32,102 nucleotides of DNA from an uncultured Clostridia bacterium (lineage in GTDB: Bacteria > Bacillota > Clostridia > Monoglobales > Monoglobaceae). Positions 1-8,328 of this stretch are shown in pieces; within the stretch, counting starts at the first letter, position 1, and each line of letters starts with the position of its first letter. Both the position numbers and the translations under genes were made by a program. Location of the stretch: positions 1 through 32,102 of the forward strand of contig CAKSIW010000022.1 of the NCBI GenBank assembly GCA_934463175.1, in the 5' to 3' direction. Under the pieces are notes generated by a model. That model was not told where the DNA came from and did not search any database. It worked only from the letters and a program-made list of their open reading frames with translations.

Positions 1-96
1 CCGCTGCACTGGGGGCTGTTTGACAGCCTTGACCCCGCGGAGTTTAAATGCAAAAATAAAAGGATTTTAAAAATATATGAGGAGGCTGAAATATAA
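1..96 (+). CDS. 3' end of an unidentified gene (partial)
   Basis: Frame 1 is open from the window edge and ends in TAA at 94-96, whose last A is the first base of the next gene's ATG. The 31 visible residues begin PLHWGLFDSLDPAEF and end KIYEEAEI. I do not recognise the family from this tail. The one-base overlap with the following dehydratase gene suggests an upstream member of the same sugar-acid operon, translated in series with it. The AGGAGG serving the next gene lies inside this coding end. Confidence 0.6.
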   Translation, partial: PLHWGLFDSLDPAEFKCKNKRILKIYEEAEI

Positions 97-1256
97 TGAA
101 GGTAACAGATGTGAAAACCTTTGCCGTTGATTGCTTTCGGACAAACTGGGTGTTTGTGAAGGTATATACGGACGAAGGAATTGACGGTGTGGGCGAGGCG
201 ACTCTGGAATATAAGGAAAAGGCACTGGTGGGGGCGGTTGAGCATATAAAGGAATATCTCGTCGGCAAAAATCCGCTTGATATTGAAAAACACTGGCACA
301 GCATATACCGTGACGCATATTGGCGCGGAGGACCCGTGCTGATGTCTGCGCTTTCGGCGGTTGAGTGTGCGCTTTGGGATATTCTCGGAAAACATCTGAA
401 CGTTCCTGTCTATCAGTTGCTCGGCGGCAAGATGAACGATGAAGTCAGAATATATGTGAACGGCTGGTTTGCAGGCGCGAAGGAGCCTGAGGAGTTTGGA
501 GAAAAGGCGAGGGAGGCAGTGAAAAAGGGCGTGACCGCCATGAAGTGGGACCCGTTCGGCAAGAGCTATCTTGAAATTTCAAATGCAGACCTTGACCGCG
601 CGCTCAGGTGTGTTGCGGCAGTCCGCGAGTCAGTCGGTGATAAGGTTGACCTTTTGATTGAAGGACACGGAAGATTCAACATTCCGACGGGAATCAAAAT
701 TGCAAAGGAGCTTGAACAATTTCACCCGATGTTCTTTGAAGAGCCTGTTCCTCCCGATAACCTTGACGCGCTGAAGGCTGTGCGTGATAAGTCGCCTGTG
801 GCGATTTCGGCAGGAGAGAGACTGTATACGCGCTGGGACTACAAAAAAATGTTTGATCTCATGGCGGCGGATTACATTCAGCCCGATATATCACATGCAG
901 GCGGAATTATGGAGCTGAAGAAAATTGCTGCTGAGGCGGAATGCAGATATATTCCGTTTGCGCCGCACAACCCATCGGGACCCGTTGCAAATGCGGCAAC
1001 TCTTCAGCTTGCGGCAAACTGCCCGAACTTCTGCATACTTGAAATTATGTATTCGGACGTTGACTGGCGTAAGGACGTCACAAACGAAAGCTTGGAATAT
1101 GCCGATGGCTTTATGAAAATCCCCGACCGTCCGGGTCTCGGAATTGAGATAAATGAGGAGGAGTGCAAAAAACACCCCTATAAGCCTCACACGCTCAGAC
1201 ACTATACGGGGGCATTGACGGATATCAGACCGCCCAAAACAGAGTTCTATTTTTAA
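96..1256 (+). CDS. Enolase-superfamily sugar-acid dehydratase (mandelate racemase group, DgoD-like)
   Basis: A 386-residue protein with the two-domain layout of mandelate racemase/muconate lactonising enzymes: an N-terminal capping domain (about 1-120) and a C-terminal barrel. Visible active-site motifs are K150 in TAMKWDPF, E189-G-H191, FFEEP (E215/E216), AGER (E241) and APHNP (H291). The layout, including RGGPVLMSA and QPDISHAGGI, resembles D-galactonate dehydratase, so the likely reaction is Mg-dependent dehydration of a C6 aldonic or uronic acid derivative. Cycloisomerases of galactarolactone or anhydrogalactonate type are an alternative because they share the same fold. The first metal ligand is Glu where DgoD has Asp. 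The start is supported by GAGGAGG about 10 bases upstream. Together with the short-chain dehydrogenase downstream it suggests a catabolic operon for a sugar acid; the substrate cannot be read from sequence alone. Confidence 0.85.
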   Translation: MKVTDVKTFAVDCFRTNWVFVKVYTDEGIDGVGEATLEYKEKALVGAVEHIKEYLVGKNPLDIEKHWHSIYRDAYWRGGPVLMSALSAVECALWDILGKHLNVPVYQLLGGKMNDEVRIYVNGWFAGAKEPEEFGEKAREAVKKGVTAMKWDPFGKSYLEISNADLDRALRCVAAVRESVGDKVDLLIEGHGRFNIPTGIKIAKELEQFHPMFFEEPVPPDNLDALKAVRDKSPVAISAGERLYTRWDYKKMFDLMAADYIQPDISHAGGIMELKKIAAEAECRYIPFAPHNPSGPVANAATLQLAANCPNFCILEIMYSDVDWRKDVTNESLEYADGFMKIPDRPGLGIEINEEECKKHPYKPHTLRHYTGALTDIRPPKTEFYF

Positions 1257-1274
1257 ATTGAGGAGGCAGATAAA

Positions 1275-2075
1275 ATGAAAAGAGCAGTTTTTGTAACAGG
1301 CGGAACGGTCGGCAGCGGATATGCGATTGCGGAGCGTTTTGCAAAGGAAGGATATAATGTTGTGATAACAAGCCGCAGCGGAGAGCGTGCGGAAAAGGCG
1401 GCAGGAGAGATTGCTGCAAAGTATGGGGTTGAGGGGCTTGGATATGCTCTCGATATACGTGACGAGGGACGTGTCAAGGAGATATTTTCAGATATTGACA
1501 AGCATGATATGTTTGTTGAGACGGTGTGCCTTAATTCGGCTGACATGGGGTTTGGCACAGACCCTGCGGTTGGAATGCCGTTTTTTGAGGTCGATGTTGA
1601 GGAGTTCCAAAGAGTGTTTGAAACAAATCTTGTCTGGAACTTCATGATTGTGCGTCAGGCGGCACTCAGAATGAAGGAGCATCACAAGGGTGCAATTGTG
1701 TTCATCAGCTCAAACACGGCATACAGAGCAATTCCGAACCGTTCGGCATACTGTGCGTCAAAGGGCGGAATCAATGCAATGTCAAAGGCGTTTGCAATTG
1801 ACCTCGGACCGTACGGCATACGTTCAAATGTTGTTTTGCCCGGAACAATAAAAACTCAGAGATGGGTTGAGATGGGTTCAAAGCAGATTGTGAACGGTGA
1901 GCTGACGCCAATCGGGGATATATCCGATTTTGAGGATATTGCAAATGCGGCGTGGTATTTGGGAAGCGATGAGTCAAAGAACGTGACAGGGACGGAAATC
2001 ACGGTTGACGGCGGTATGAGCTGCCAGCTGTATCCTCAGATTCTGAACGAGCTGAAACGCCGTCAGAACGGGTAA
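1275..2075 (+). CDS. Short-chain dehydrogenase/reductase (SDR)
   Basis: A 266-residue classical SDR with a Rossmann nucleotide-binding motif TGGTVGSG at residues 8-15, a modified NNAG-type element (CLNSADMG, about 85-92), Asn118, the catalytic serine in FISSNTAY (about 145-146) and the YCASK pair Tyr159/Lys163. The C-terminal TGTEITVDGGMS is typical of FabG-like members. It should oxidise or reduce a sugar or sugar-acid carbonyl with NAD(P)H in the cytoplasm. It starts 18 bases after the dehydratase stop behind AGGAGG (1261-1266), so the two are surely co-transcribed. This context argues for a role in hexonate or uronate catabolism rather than fatty-acid synthesis, but the substrate is inferred. 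Confidence 0.9.
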   Translation: MKRAVFVTGGTVGSGYAIAERFAKEGYNVVITSRSGERAEKAAGEIAAKYGVEGLGYALDIRDEGRVKEIFSDIDKHDMFVETVCLNSADMGFGTDPAVGMPFFEVDVEEFQRVFETNLVWNFMIVRQAALRMKEHHKGAIVFISSNTAYRAIPNRSAYCASKGGINAMSKAFAIDLGPYGIRSNVVLPGTIKTQRWVEMGSKQIVNGELTPIGDISDFEDIANAAWYLGSDESKNVTGTEITVDGGMSCQLYPQILNELKRRQNG

Positions 2076-2178
2076 TAAACAAAGGATTTTGCGCATATAC
2101 TTTCGGTAAGTCTGCATCCGATTATGAATGACGGATTCGGAGAGCTGACATCCGGTTATCGAAAGGGGATATGTATAT

Positions 2179-2652
2179 ATGCTGAAAAAGATTAAGCCAT
2201 ATGTGCTGTCGGCGGCGGTCGCACTTGCTGTCGGAGGACTTGCGGCATTGCTCACACGCGGTAATATGCGGATTTATGCGGAGCTTGCCGTGCCGCCGCT
2301 TGCACCGCCCGCAGTGCTGTTTCCGATTGTATGGACGGTTTTGTATGTGCTGATGGGCGCGGGATATGCAATGGTAAAGGCTGAGAAGACGGAAAAGCCC
2401 GTTGAGGTGAAGAGTGCTTCCCGTGTATATTGGATTCAGCTTGCGGTGAACTTTTTGTGGAGCATAATATTTTTTAATTTGCGTGAGTTTTTGTTTGCGT
2501 TTATATGGCTTGTGCTGCTTTGGATATTGATTTTGCTGATGATTGCGCGATTTGCGGCGGTCAGCAAAACTGCTGCATATTTGCAGTTCCCGTATCTTTT
2601 ATGGGTGGCATTTGCCGGGTATTTGAATTTGATGATATATATGATGAATTAG
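2179..2652 (+). CDS. tspO: TspO/MBR family membrane protein
   Basis: A 157-residue, five-helix membrane protein. Family signatures are the PPLAPPAVLFPIVWTVLYVLMG stretch around residues 39-60 (proline-rich loop then FPIVWT-type helix), QLAVNFLWSIIFF in the middle, and PYLLWVAFAGYLN near the C-terminus. Length matches bacterial TspO (about 155-160). TspO proteins bind tetrapyrroles such as protoporphyrin and affect their turnover or stress signalling; the role in an anaerobe is unclear. The start at 2179 follows AAAGGGGA. It lies about 100 bases beyond the SDR gene on the same strand, without a clear terminator between them, so shared transcription is possible but a functional link is not evident. 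Confidence 0.9.
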   Translation: MLKKIKPYVLSAAVALAVGGLAALLTRGNMRIYAELAVPPLAPPAVLFPIVWTVLYVLMGAGYAMVKAEKTEKPVEVKSASRVYWIQLAVNFLWSIIFFNLREFLFAFIWLVLLWILILLMIARFAAVSKTAAYLQFPYLLWVAFAGYLNLMIYMMN

Positions 2653-2965
2653 TGGGTTTGGGGAAATTTTCCCCATGCCCCTCTTTTATGGGGGCATCGC
2701 CCCCACACCCCCTGCGCGCCGTTGTTGGTAATGGTCGGATTAGTTGCTTAAACAAAGGATTTTGGACGCACGTCCGAATTAAAACCGCAGTCAGCGGTTT
2801 TGTCGGACTGAAACGCACGCACATTTTAACGAAACCGATTGATTTGTGCGTGCGTTTCGCGTCAAAAATCCATGTTTCTCGCAAAATCCGACATCATGAC
2901 CAACAACAAGGCGCGGAATTAAAGATATACTCTGAGGACTAACCGTCAACTATGTCGTGACTAAA
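2653..2965. other. Hairpin-dense intergenic region after tspO
   Basis: No convincing gene. The stretch is packed with inverted repeats: TGGGGAAA/TTTCCCCA just after the tspO stop, GGGGGC-ATC-GCCCCC near 2691, GGACG-CA-CGTCC near 2764, AAAACCGC-AGTCA-GCGGTTTT near 2780 (terminator-like), and a 14-bp perfect stem GAAACGCACGCACA/TGTGCGTGCGTTTC with a 22-base loop near 2811-2860. The flanks GGATTTTGGACG and CGTCAAAAATCC can pair around the last two, giving one large nested structure. A 16-base word (TAAACAAAGGATTTTG) at 2749-2764 also occurs at 2076-2091, just upstream of tspO. Two overlapping open frames here are made by the repeats and look non-coding. Confidence 0.55.
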
Positions 2966-3126
2966 TTCGGTCGATTGGTAAATCGACCGAAAATCCCCCC
3001 TTTGAAAAAGGGGGGGGGAGGAAAGGGCTGTGCACTTGCCTTGGGGGAGAGGAGCGCGTGGACTGAAAGAGACTGTCTGACCTTTCAGGTCAGACGGAAC
3101 GCTAATGTCCACAGCGCGATGACAGG
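2966..3126 (+). repeat. Structured intergenic repeat, copy A
   Basis: One of two copies in this window; the other is at 30832-31024 on the opposite strand. In order it holds an 11-bp hairpin (TTCGGTCGATT/AATCGACCGAA, 2966-2991), a CCCCCC...GGGGGG hairpin (about 2995-3018), a GTGCACTTGCC segment, and a 78-base core (3049-3126). The core has an outer stem GCGCG-TGGAC/GTCCA-CA-GCGC enclosing a 9-bp hairpin GTCTGACCT-TTC-AGGTCAGAC. The core matches copy B at 70 of 78 positions by hand count without gaps. It lies between convergent tspO and glgP. It could be a transcribed RNA structure or a miniature mobile repeat; no encoded protein is supported. Confidence 0.75.
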
Positions 3127-3180
3127 ACGTGAAGAGCTTTTTTGCAGACCAACCGCGAAAAGTGCAAAAATGAGTAACAT

Positions 3181-3225
3181 AAATTTAATCAAAGCGGGGG
3201 CTTTGCCCCCGCTTTGATTAAATTT
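3181..3225 (-). terminator. Terminator hairpin at the end of the glycogen operon
   Basis: A perfect 21-bp stem (3181-3201 pairing with 3205-3225) with a TTT loop. It has a GC-rich tip GCGGGGGC and AT-rich base, and it overlaps the glgP stop codon at 3218-3220. The stem base supplies the T-rich tail in both directions, so it can stop glgP transcription and reads arriving from tspO. A long free U-run beyond the stem is lacking. Confidence 0.75.
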
Positions 3226-5680
3226 TATCCAATTTCCAAATGTTTTTATTATAATCCAAAATCGATCTGTCACTCGAGAAATATCCTGCCTTTGCAACAT
3301 TGATAATGGCTTTCTTGTTCCATACCTCCGGCTGAACAAACTGTTTTGCTGCCGCGTGGCTTGCATCAAGATATGATTCAAAGTCGCGCAGAAGCAGATA
3401 CGGGTCTGCAAATCCGCCCTTGCCGAACACCAAATCATGGTATAAATCCTGAAACAGATTCTGTCTGTCGGGTGAGAACGTTCCGTCAATGAACGTGTCA
3501 ACAATACTTTTGATGACCATGTTCTGAGAATATATTTCAGAGCTTCCCGAATGTCCCGATTGATATATGTTCAGAACCTCCTGCGAGGTCAGACCGAAGA
3601 TGAAGATGTTATCCTCTCCGACACGCTCCGCAATTTCAACATTTGCGCCGTCAAGCGTTCCGATTGTCAGTGCACCGTTGAGCATGAGCTTCATGTTGCC
3701 TGTTCCCGACGCTTCCTTGCTTGCGGTCGAAATCTGCTCGCTCAGGTTGGCTGCGGCAACGATTTTTTCAGCAATTGACACGCTGTAGTTTTCAATAAAC
3801 ACAACCTTCAGAATATCTTTTGTTCTCGGGTCATTGTTCACAACCTCTGCAATGTTGTTGATGAGCTTGATAATCAGCTTTGCGGTGTAGTATCCCGGAG
3901 CTGCCTTTGCACCGAATATGAACGTTTCGGGCAGCATACTTGCCTGTTCGGGATTTTCGGTTATCATTTTATAGCGGTATATAATCTGCATTGCCTTCAT
4001 AAGCTGGCGCTTATATTCGTGCAGACGCTTAATCTGAACGTCAAACAGTGAGTTCGGGTCAACCGTAATGCCGTTGTGTTCCTTGATGTAATCCGCAAGG
4101 TGCGCTTTGTTCTCAAGCTTGATTGCCGCAAATTTTTCACGGAATGCTGCGTCATTTGCAAGCTTTTCAATCCCCTCAAGCTTTTCCGCGTTTTTAATCC
4201 AGCCGTCGCCGATTGCCTCCGTAATCAACCCTGCAAGAGCGGGGTTTGCCTTGAGCAGCCAGCGTCTCGGGGTCACGCCGTTTGTAACATTTTTGAACTT
4301 CTGCGGATATATGCTGTAGTAATCGCGGAAGGTCTCGTGCTTCAGAATCTCGGTGTGCAGAGCTGCAACGCCGTTTATGCTGTGGCACGCGGTCAGACAA
4401 AGATTTACCATGTTCACGTTCCCGTTTGAAATGACGGACATATATTCAATCTTGCCCGTATCATTGCCGAAACGGTTAACCAGATTCTCGCGCTGTCTGC
4501 GGTCAATTTCGCGTATAATCATCATAACGCGCGGCAGCAGGCTTTCCATCATGGAAACAGGCCACTTTTCAAGAGCCTCGCTCATGATTGTGTGGTTCGT
4601 ATATGCAAAAATCTTTTGAGTGATGGACCATGCCTCGTCCCAGCCGAAGCCTTCTTCGTCCATGAGAATCCTCATCAGCTCGGGAATTGCAATTGTCGGG
4701 TGGGTGTCGTTTATGTGAATCTGAACATATTTCGGCATATCACAGAGCATATGTCCGCGGCGCTTCTGTTTTGCAATTATCCACTGAATGGTTGCCGAAA
4801 CAAAGAAATATTGCTGCTTCAGTCTGAGAAGTTTGCCTTCATAGTGGTTATCCTCGGGGTAAAGCACCTGAGACACAACCTCCGCAAGCTCCTTGTCCTT
4901 GACTGCCATGGTATAGTCTCCGCGGTTAAATTCGCTCATGTTAATGACCTGGGGAGAACGCGCTCTCCAAAGCCTGAGTGTGTTCACGAGCTTTGAGCCA
5001 TAACCCGAAATCGGCATGTCATACGGCTCGCCGATGACCGTGTTATATCCGACATGGCGAAACTTCATGCGGCCGTCCTCAAAATATTCCTCAATCTGAC
5101 CGTTATAGTGAACCTCAACGCTGTCCTCGGGACGTTCAATCTCCCACGCGTTGCCGTCCTCCAGCCACGGGTCAGGCATTTCAATCTGATAGCCGTCAAT
5201 GATTTTCTGTTTAAAAAGACCGTATTCATAACGTATTCCGCAGCCGAATGCGGGAAGCTCCAGCGTTGACAGTGAATCAAGGAAGCACGCAGCCAGTCTG
5301 CCCAGTCCGCCGTTTCCGAGACCTGCGTCATTTTCAACCTCCTCGACATCGGACAGGTCAAGCCCGAAATCGGCAAGTGCCGCACGGTATACATCTGTTT
5401 TCATTATATTCATTATGTTGTTTCCGAGAGCTCTGCCCATCAGAAACTCAAACGAGAGATAATACAGCTCTTTTTTGTGTCCGCCCTCGAGGATTTCCCT
5501 TGATTTTGCCCACTTGTCCATGATTTCATCGCGGACAGTGAACGCGCATGCCTTATATAGCTGGTCGGGGGTTGCTGTTTCAACCGTTTTTGCATAATAC
5601 CGTCTCAGCTTACCCGAAATTGCGCTCTTGACAGCCTCTTTCTTGATGTTAAAATCCCCTTGTTTGTTGTTTTTCGCCAT
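3218..5680 (-). CDS. glgP: Glycogen/maltodextrin phosphorylase
   Basis: An 820-residue GT35 phosphorylase, full length for the family. It releases glucose-1-phosphate from the non-reducing ends of alpha-1,4-glucan using phosphate and pyridoxal phosphate. Visible landmarks are GLGNGGLGRLAACFLDS (about 121-136), the active-site IHINDTHP (321-328), KVTNGVTPRRW-like NVTNGVTPRRW (464-474), DVQIKRLHEYKRQ (548-559), and the cofactor motif EASGTGNMK with the PLP-binding lysine at 664. The ATG at 5680 follows GGGAGGAAGG. It is the last gene of the glg operon, 22 bases after glgA, and its stop codon sits inside the terminator stem. Confidence 0.97.
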   Translation of the reverse strand: MAKNNKQGDFNIKKEAVKSAISGKLRRYYAKTVETATPDQLYKACAFTVRDEIMDKWAKSREILEGGHKKELYYLSFEFLMGRALGNNIMNIMKTDVYRAALADFGLDLSDVEEVENDAGLGNGGLGRLAACFLDSLSTLELPAFGCGIRYEYGLFKQKIIDGYQIEMPDPWLEDGNAWEIERPEDSVEVHYNGQIEEYFEDGRMKFRHVGYNTVIGEPYDMPISGYGSKLVNTLRLWRARSPQVINMSEFNRGDYTMAVKDKELAEVVSQVLYPEDNHYEGKLLRLKQQYFFVSATIQWIIAKQKRRGHMLCDMPKYVQIHINDTHPTIAIPELMRILMDEEGFGWDEAWSITQKIFAYTNHTIMSEALEKWPVSMMESLLPRVMMIIREIDRRQRENLVNRFGNDTGKIEYMSVISNGNVNMVNLCLTACHSINGVAALHTEILKHETFRDYYSIYPQKFKNVTNGVTPRRWLLKANPALAGLITEAIGDGWIKNAEKLEGIEKLANDAAFREKFAAIKLENKAHLADYIKEHNGITVDPNSLFDVQIKRLHEYKRQLMKAMQIIYRYKMITENPEQASMLPETFIFGAKAAPGYYTAKLIIKLINNIAEVVNNDPRTKDILKVVFIENYSVSIAEKIVAAANLSEQISTASKEASGTGNMKLMLNGALTIGTLDGANVEIAERVGEDNIFIFGLTSQEVLNIYQSGHSGSSEIYSQNMVIKSIVDTFIDGTFSPDRQNLFQDLYHDLVFGKGGFADPYLLLRDFESYLDASHAAAKQFVQPEVWNKKAIINVAKAGYFSSDRSILDYNKNIWKLDKI

Positions 5681-5702
5681 GTTTTTCTTTCCTTCCTCCC
5701 AA

Positions 5703-7151
5703 TTATCCTATTAGTGAGTTATATAATTCCTCATATTTTTTTGCAGATTCGTCCCATGAAAAATCCTGTGTCATTGCACGCTTCACAAGCTTTTTCCACA
5801 CAGGCTTGTCACAGAAAAATTCAATTGCGCGCGAAAGCGTGAACATCATGTCATGAGCTTCACACGGATAGAAACTGAAACCGTTGCCCTCACCCGTAAA
5901 CTCATTATACGGCTGCACGGTGTCCTTGAGTCCGCCCGTTTCCCTGACAAGCGGAATTGTTCCGTATGCCATCGCAATCAGCTGTCCGAGACCGCACGGT
6001 TCAAACAGAGAAGGCATCAGGAAAATGTCTGACGCTGCATAAATCTTGTGCGCAAGCTCGTTGCTGAAGGTTATGTTTGCCGAAAGCTTGGTTGGATTGA
6101 ACCATGCATGGTGCTTCAGCATATTTTCATATTTTTCTTCTCCCGTGCCGAGAACCACAAGCTGAATGTCCATGCTCATGAGTGAACTCATCGCTGCGGA
6201 TATTATGTCGAGACCCTTTTGGTCAACAAGACGCGACACAAGCCCGATCATGACCTTTTCGCCGTCAACGGGCAGACCGAGCTGTTCCTGGAGAGCCATC
6301 TTGTTTTTCTTTTTGCCCTCTGTGCAGTCCTTCTTGCTGTAGTTATAGAATATATATTTGTCCGTCTCGGGGTTATATTCGTCATAGTCAATGCCGTTCA
6401 GAATTCCGAAAAGCGAATTGTCGCGTGCGTTCAGAAGACCGTCCAGTCTCTCGCCCCCCATCGGGGTTTTGATTTCGCCCGCATAGGTCGGGCTGACGGT
6501 TGTGACATAGTTTGAATATACAATTCCTGCCTTCAGAAGATTTGCACAGCCGTGAAACTCGAGCTTGTCGTCCGTGAAATATTCACCGCCGAGTGAGAAA
6601 AAGTCCTCGGTTGCCTCAATTGAATAGATTCCCTGATATTTCAGGTTGTGAATCGTGAACACCGTCTTGATTCCGCAGTAGAATTCATCACGCTTATAGT
6701 ATGCGTCCAGAATCACGGGAACCATGCCGGTCTGCCAGTCGTGGCAGTGGACAACATTCGGTCTGAAATCAAGCTTGCGCAGAATCTCCAGAGCAGCCTT
6801 GTCAAAAAATGCAAATCTTTCTAAATCGTTCCATTTATAAAGATATGAGCCGCAATCGCCGAAATAGTATTCGTTATCAATGAAATAATACACAACGCCG
6901 CCGCGTTCAAGCGAGAAAACGCCGCAGTATTTATTTCTCCAGCCGAGCGGAACATACATATAAAACAGGAACTTCATCTCGGAGGTGTATTTTCCCTCAA
7001 TGCAGCCGTATTTCGGCATGACAACGCGGACATCGTTTCCGAGCTTTGCGAGAGCCTGCGGCAGCGCGCCGAGAACGTCTCCCAAGCCGCCTGTTTTCGC
7101 ATACGGGGCAACCTCCGATGAAATCATCAAAATATTACTCAAATCAACCAC
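5703..7151 (-). CDS. glgA: Glycogen synthase (ADP-glucose)
   Basis: A 482-residue GT5 glycosyltransferase that transfers glucose from ADP-glucose to the growing alpha-1,4-glucan. The N-terminal SSEVAPYAKTGGLGDV carries the ADP-glucose-binding KTGGL (K19). The C-terminal domain has VSRLVDQKG and SLFEPCGLGQLIAMAYGT with the EX7E-type donor-binding region, followed by RETGGLKDTV. Length is normal. The start chosen is GTG at 7151, preceded by AGGAAAGG; a TTG three codons later would also fit and gives a protein beginning at SNILMISSE. It lies between glgD (26-base gap) and glgP (22-base gap), consistent with one mRNA. Confidence 0.96.
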   Translation of the reverse strand: MVDLSNILMISSEVAPYAKTGGLGDVLGALPQALAKLGNDVRVVMPKYGCIEGKYTSEMKFLFYMYVPLGWRNKYCGVFSLERGGVVYYFIDNEYYFGDCGSYLYKWNDLERFAFFDKAALEILRKLDFRPNVVHCHDWQTGMVPVILDAYYKRDEFYCGIKTVFTIHNLKYQGIYSIEATEDFFSLGGEYFTDDKLEFHGCANLLKAGIVYSNYVTTVSPTYAGEIKTPMGGERLDGLLNARDNSLFGILNGIDYDEYNPETDKYIFYNYSKKDCTEGKKKNKMALQEQLGLPVDGEKVMIGLVSRLVDQKGLDIISAAMSSLMSMDIQLVVLGTGEEKYENMLKHHAWFNPTKLSANITFSNELAHKIYAASDIFLMPSLFEPCGLGQLIAMAYGTIPLVRETGGLKDTVQPYNEFTGEGNGFSFYPCEAHDMMFTLSRAIEFFCDKPVWKKLVKRAMTQDFSWDESAKKYEELYNSLIG

Positions 7152-7177
7152 AACCTTTCCTGAGTGTTCGGCACGTC

Positions 7178-8311
7178 TCAGACAATTGTCCGTTTGCCGA
7201 TGACAAGCGGGTATGTACCCTGTCCGATGAGCTGTTTGCCGTCGCGCAGAATAACCTCCTTGTCGAATATCGCGTTTTCAACGCGGCAGCCCTCCATAAT
7301 ATGCGAGTTTTGCATGATTATTGAGTTTCTGACGGTTGAACCCTTGCCGATTTTAACACCGCGGAAGATTATGCTGTTCTCAACAGTTCCTTCAATGCAG
7401 CAGCCGTCGGCAATGAACGAGTTCACAGCCTCCGCTTCGCGTCCGTATCTTGTCGGGACGCTGTCCTTGACCTTGGTGTATATGCTTCTTTCCTCACCCG
7501 AGCCGAAAAGCTCATGCCGAACCTCGGGGCGCAGAAGGTCGAGGTTAAACTCAAAGAATGAGCTTATGCTGTCAATCTTCTTTTTATAGCCGTCAAACGG
7601 ACAGCCGTAAATGCGCAGTTTTTTTGTATTTGCAAGCAGAATGTCCTTTGAAATTGAGTGCTTGTCGTGAGCAAGACAGTCACCTGCCAAATCAATCAGC
7701 AAATCCTTTCTGAGAAGCATCATGTGCATATACGAAAGGTTTGTTCTCTGACGCTTGGGGTAGACCTGAATATCGGAAACCCTGCCGTCCTCGTCAACAT
7801 CAAGCATAATATGCTTTTCAAGCTCACGGGTGCTGAGCTTGTCAACCTCGGTATACATAATTGTGATGTCCGCACCCTTTTCAAAATGTGCCTCAATCAT
7901 TTCTTCAAAGTTTATGTTGCAGATCGTGTTGCAGTCGCAGATCAGAACGTGATCCTGATGACTGCGGCGCAGATAGCTCAGAGCACTCTCAACGTAGTCG
8001 ATTCCGCCGGGCGTTCTTGCGCTGACGTCAGCGCCTTCGGGAGGGGGAAGAATGAAAAGACCGTTTTCCTTTCTTGCCATGTCCCATGCCTTGCCGCTTC
8101 CGAGATGGTCGTTGAGTGAACGGTGTCTCAGCGCGGTCGTGATTCCGACATTGATGATTCCCGAGTTGACCATGTTTGAAAGCATGAAATCAATGATTCT
8201 GTATCTTCCGCCGACAGGAACCGCCGCAAGCGACCTTTTTGCGGTCAGGTCGCCGAGGTTCACTTCGGGGTTTTCCGAAAAAATAAGTCCCAGTGTGTTA
8301 TTGTTTTCCAT
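7178..8311 (-). CDS. glgD: Glucose-1-phosphate adenylyltransferase regulatory-type subunit GlgD
   Basis: A 377-residue homologue of ADP-glucose pyrophosphorylase. The N-terminus has the GlgD-type variant ENPEVNLGDLTAKRSLAAVP in place of the GGxGSRL nucleotide loop seen in GlgC, followed by GGRYRIIDFMLSN. A left-handed beta-helix region (EGTVENSIIFRGVKIGKGS) forms the C-terminus. In Firmicutes GlgD usually pairs with GlgC in a heterotetramer and is catalytically weak alone while stimulating GlgC; loss of the canonical loop here agrees with that. The ATG follows AAAGGGGAG. It starts 17 bases after glgC, suggesting coordinated synthesis of the two subunits. Confidence 0.95.
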   Translation of the reverse strand: MENNNTLGLIFSENPEVNLGDLTAKRSLAAVPVGGRYRIIDFMLSNMVNSGIINVGITTALRHRSLNDHLGSGKAWDMARKENGLFILPPPEGADVSARTPGGIDYVESALSYLRRSHQDHVLICDCNTICNINFEEMIEAHFEKGADITIMYTEVDKLSTRELEKHIMLDVDEDGRVSDIQVYPKRQRTNLSYMHMMLLRKDLLIDLAGDCLAHDKHSISKDILLANTKKLRIYGCPFDGYKKKIDSISSFFEFNLDLLRPEVRHELFGSGEERSIYTKVKDSVPTRYGREAEAVNSFIADGCCIEGTVENSIIFRGVKIGKGSTVRNSIIMQNSHIMEGCRVENAIFDKEVILRDGKQLIGQGTYPLVIGKRTIV

Positions 8312-8328
8312 GAATATAACTCCCCTTT

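Noticed and set aside
2505..2942. 145-codon plus-strand frame overlapping the tspO end
   Set aside because: Its first part is tspO in another frame and the rest is made of inverted repeats; no ribosome binding site or recognisable domain.
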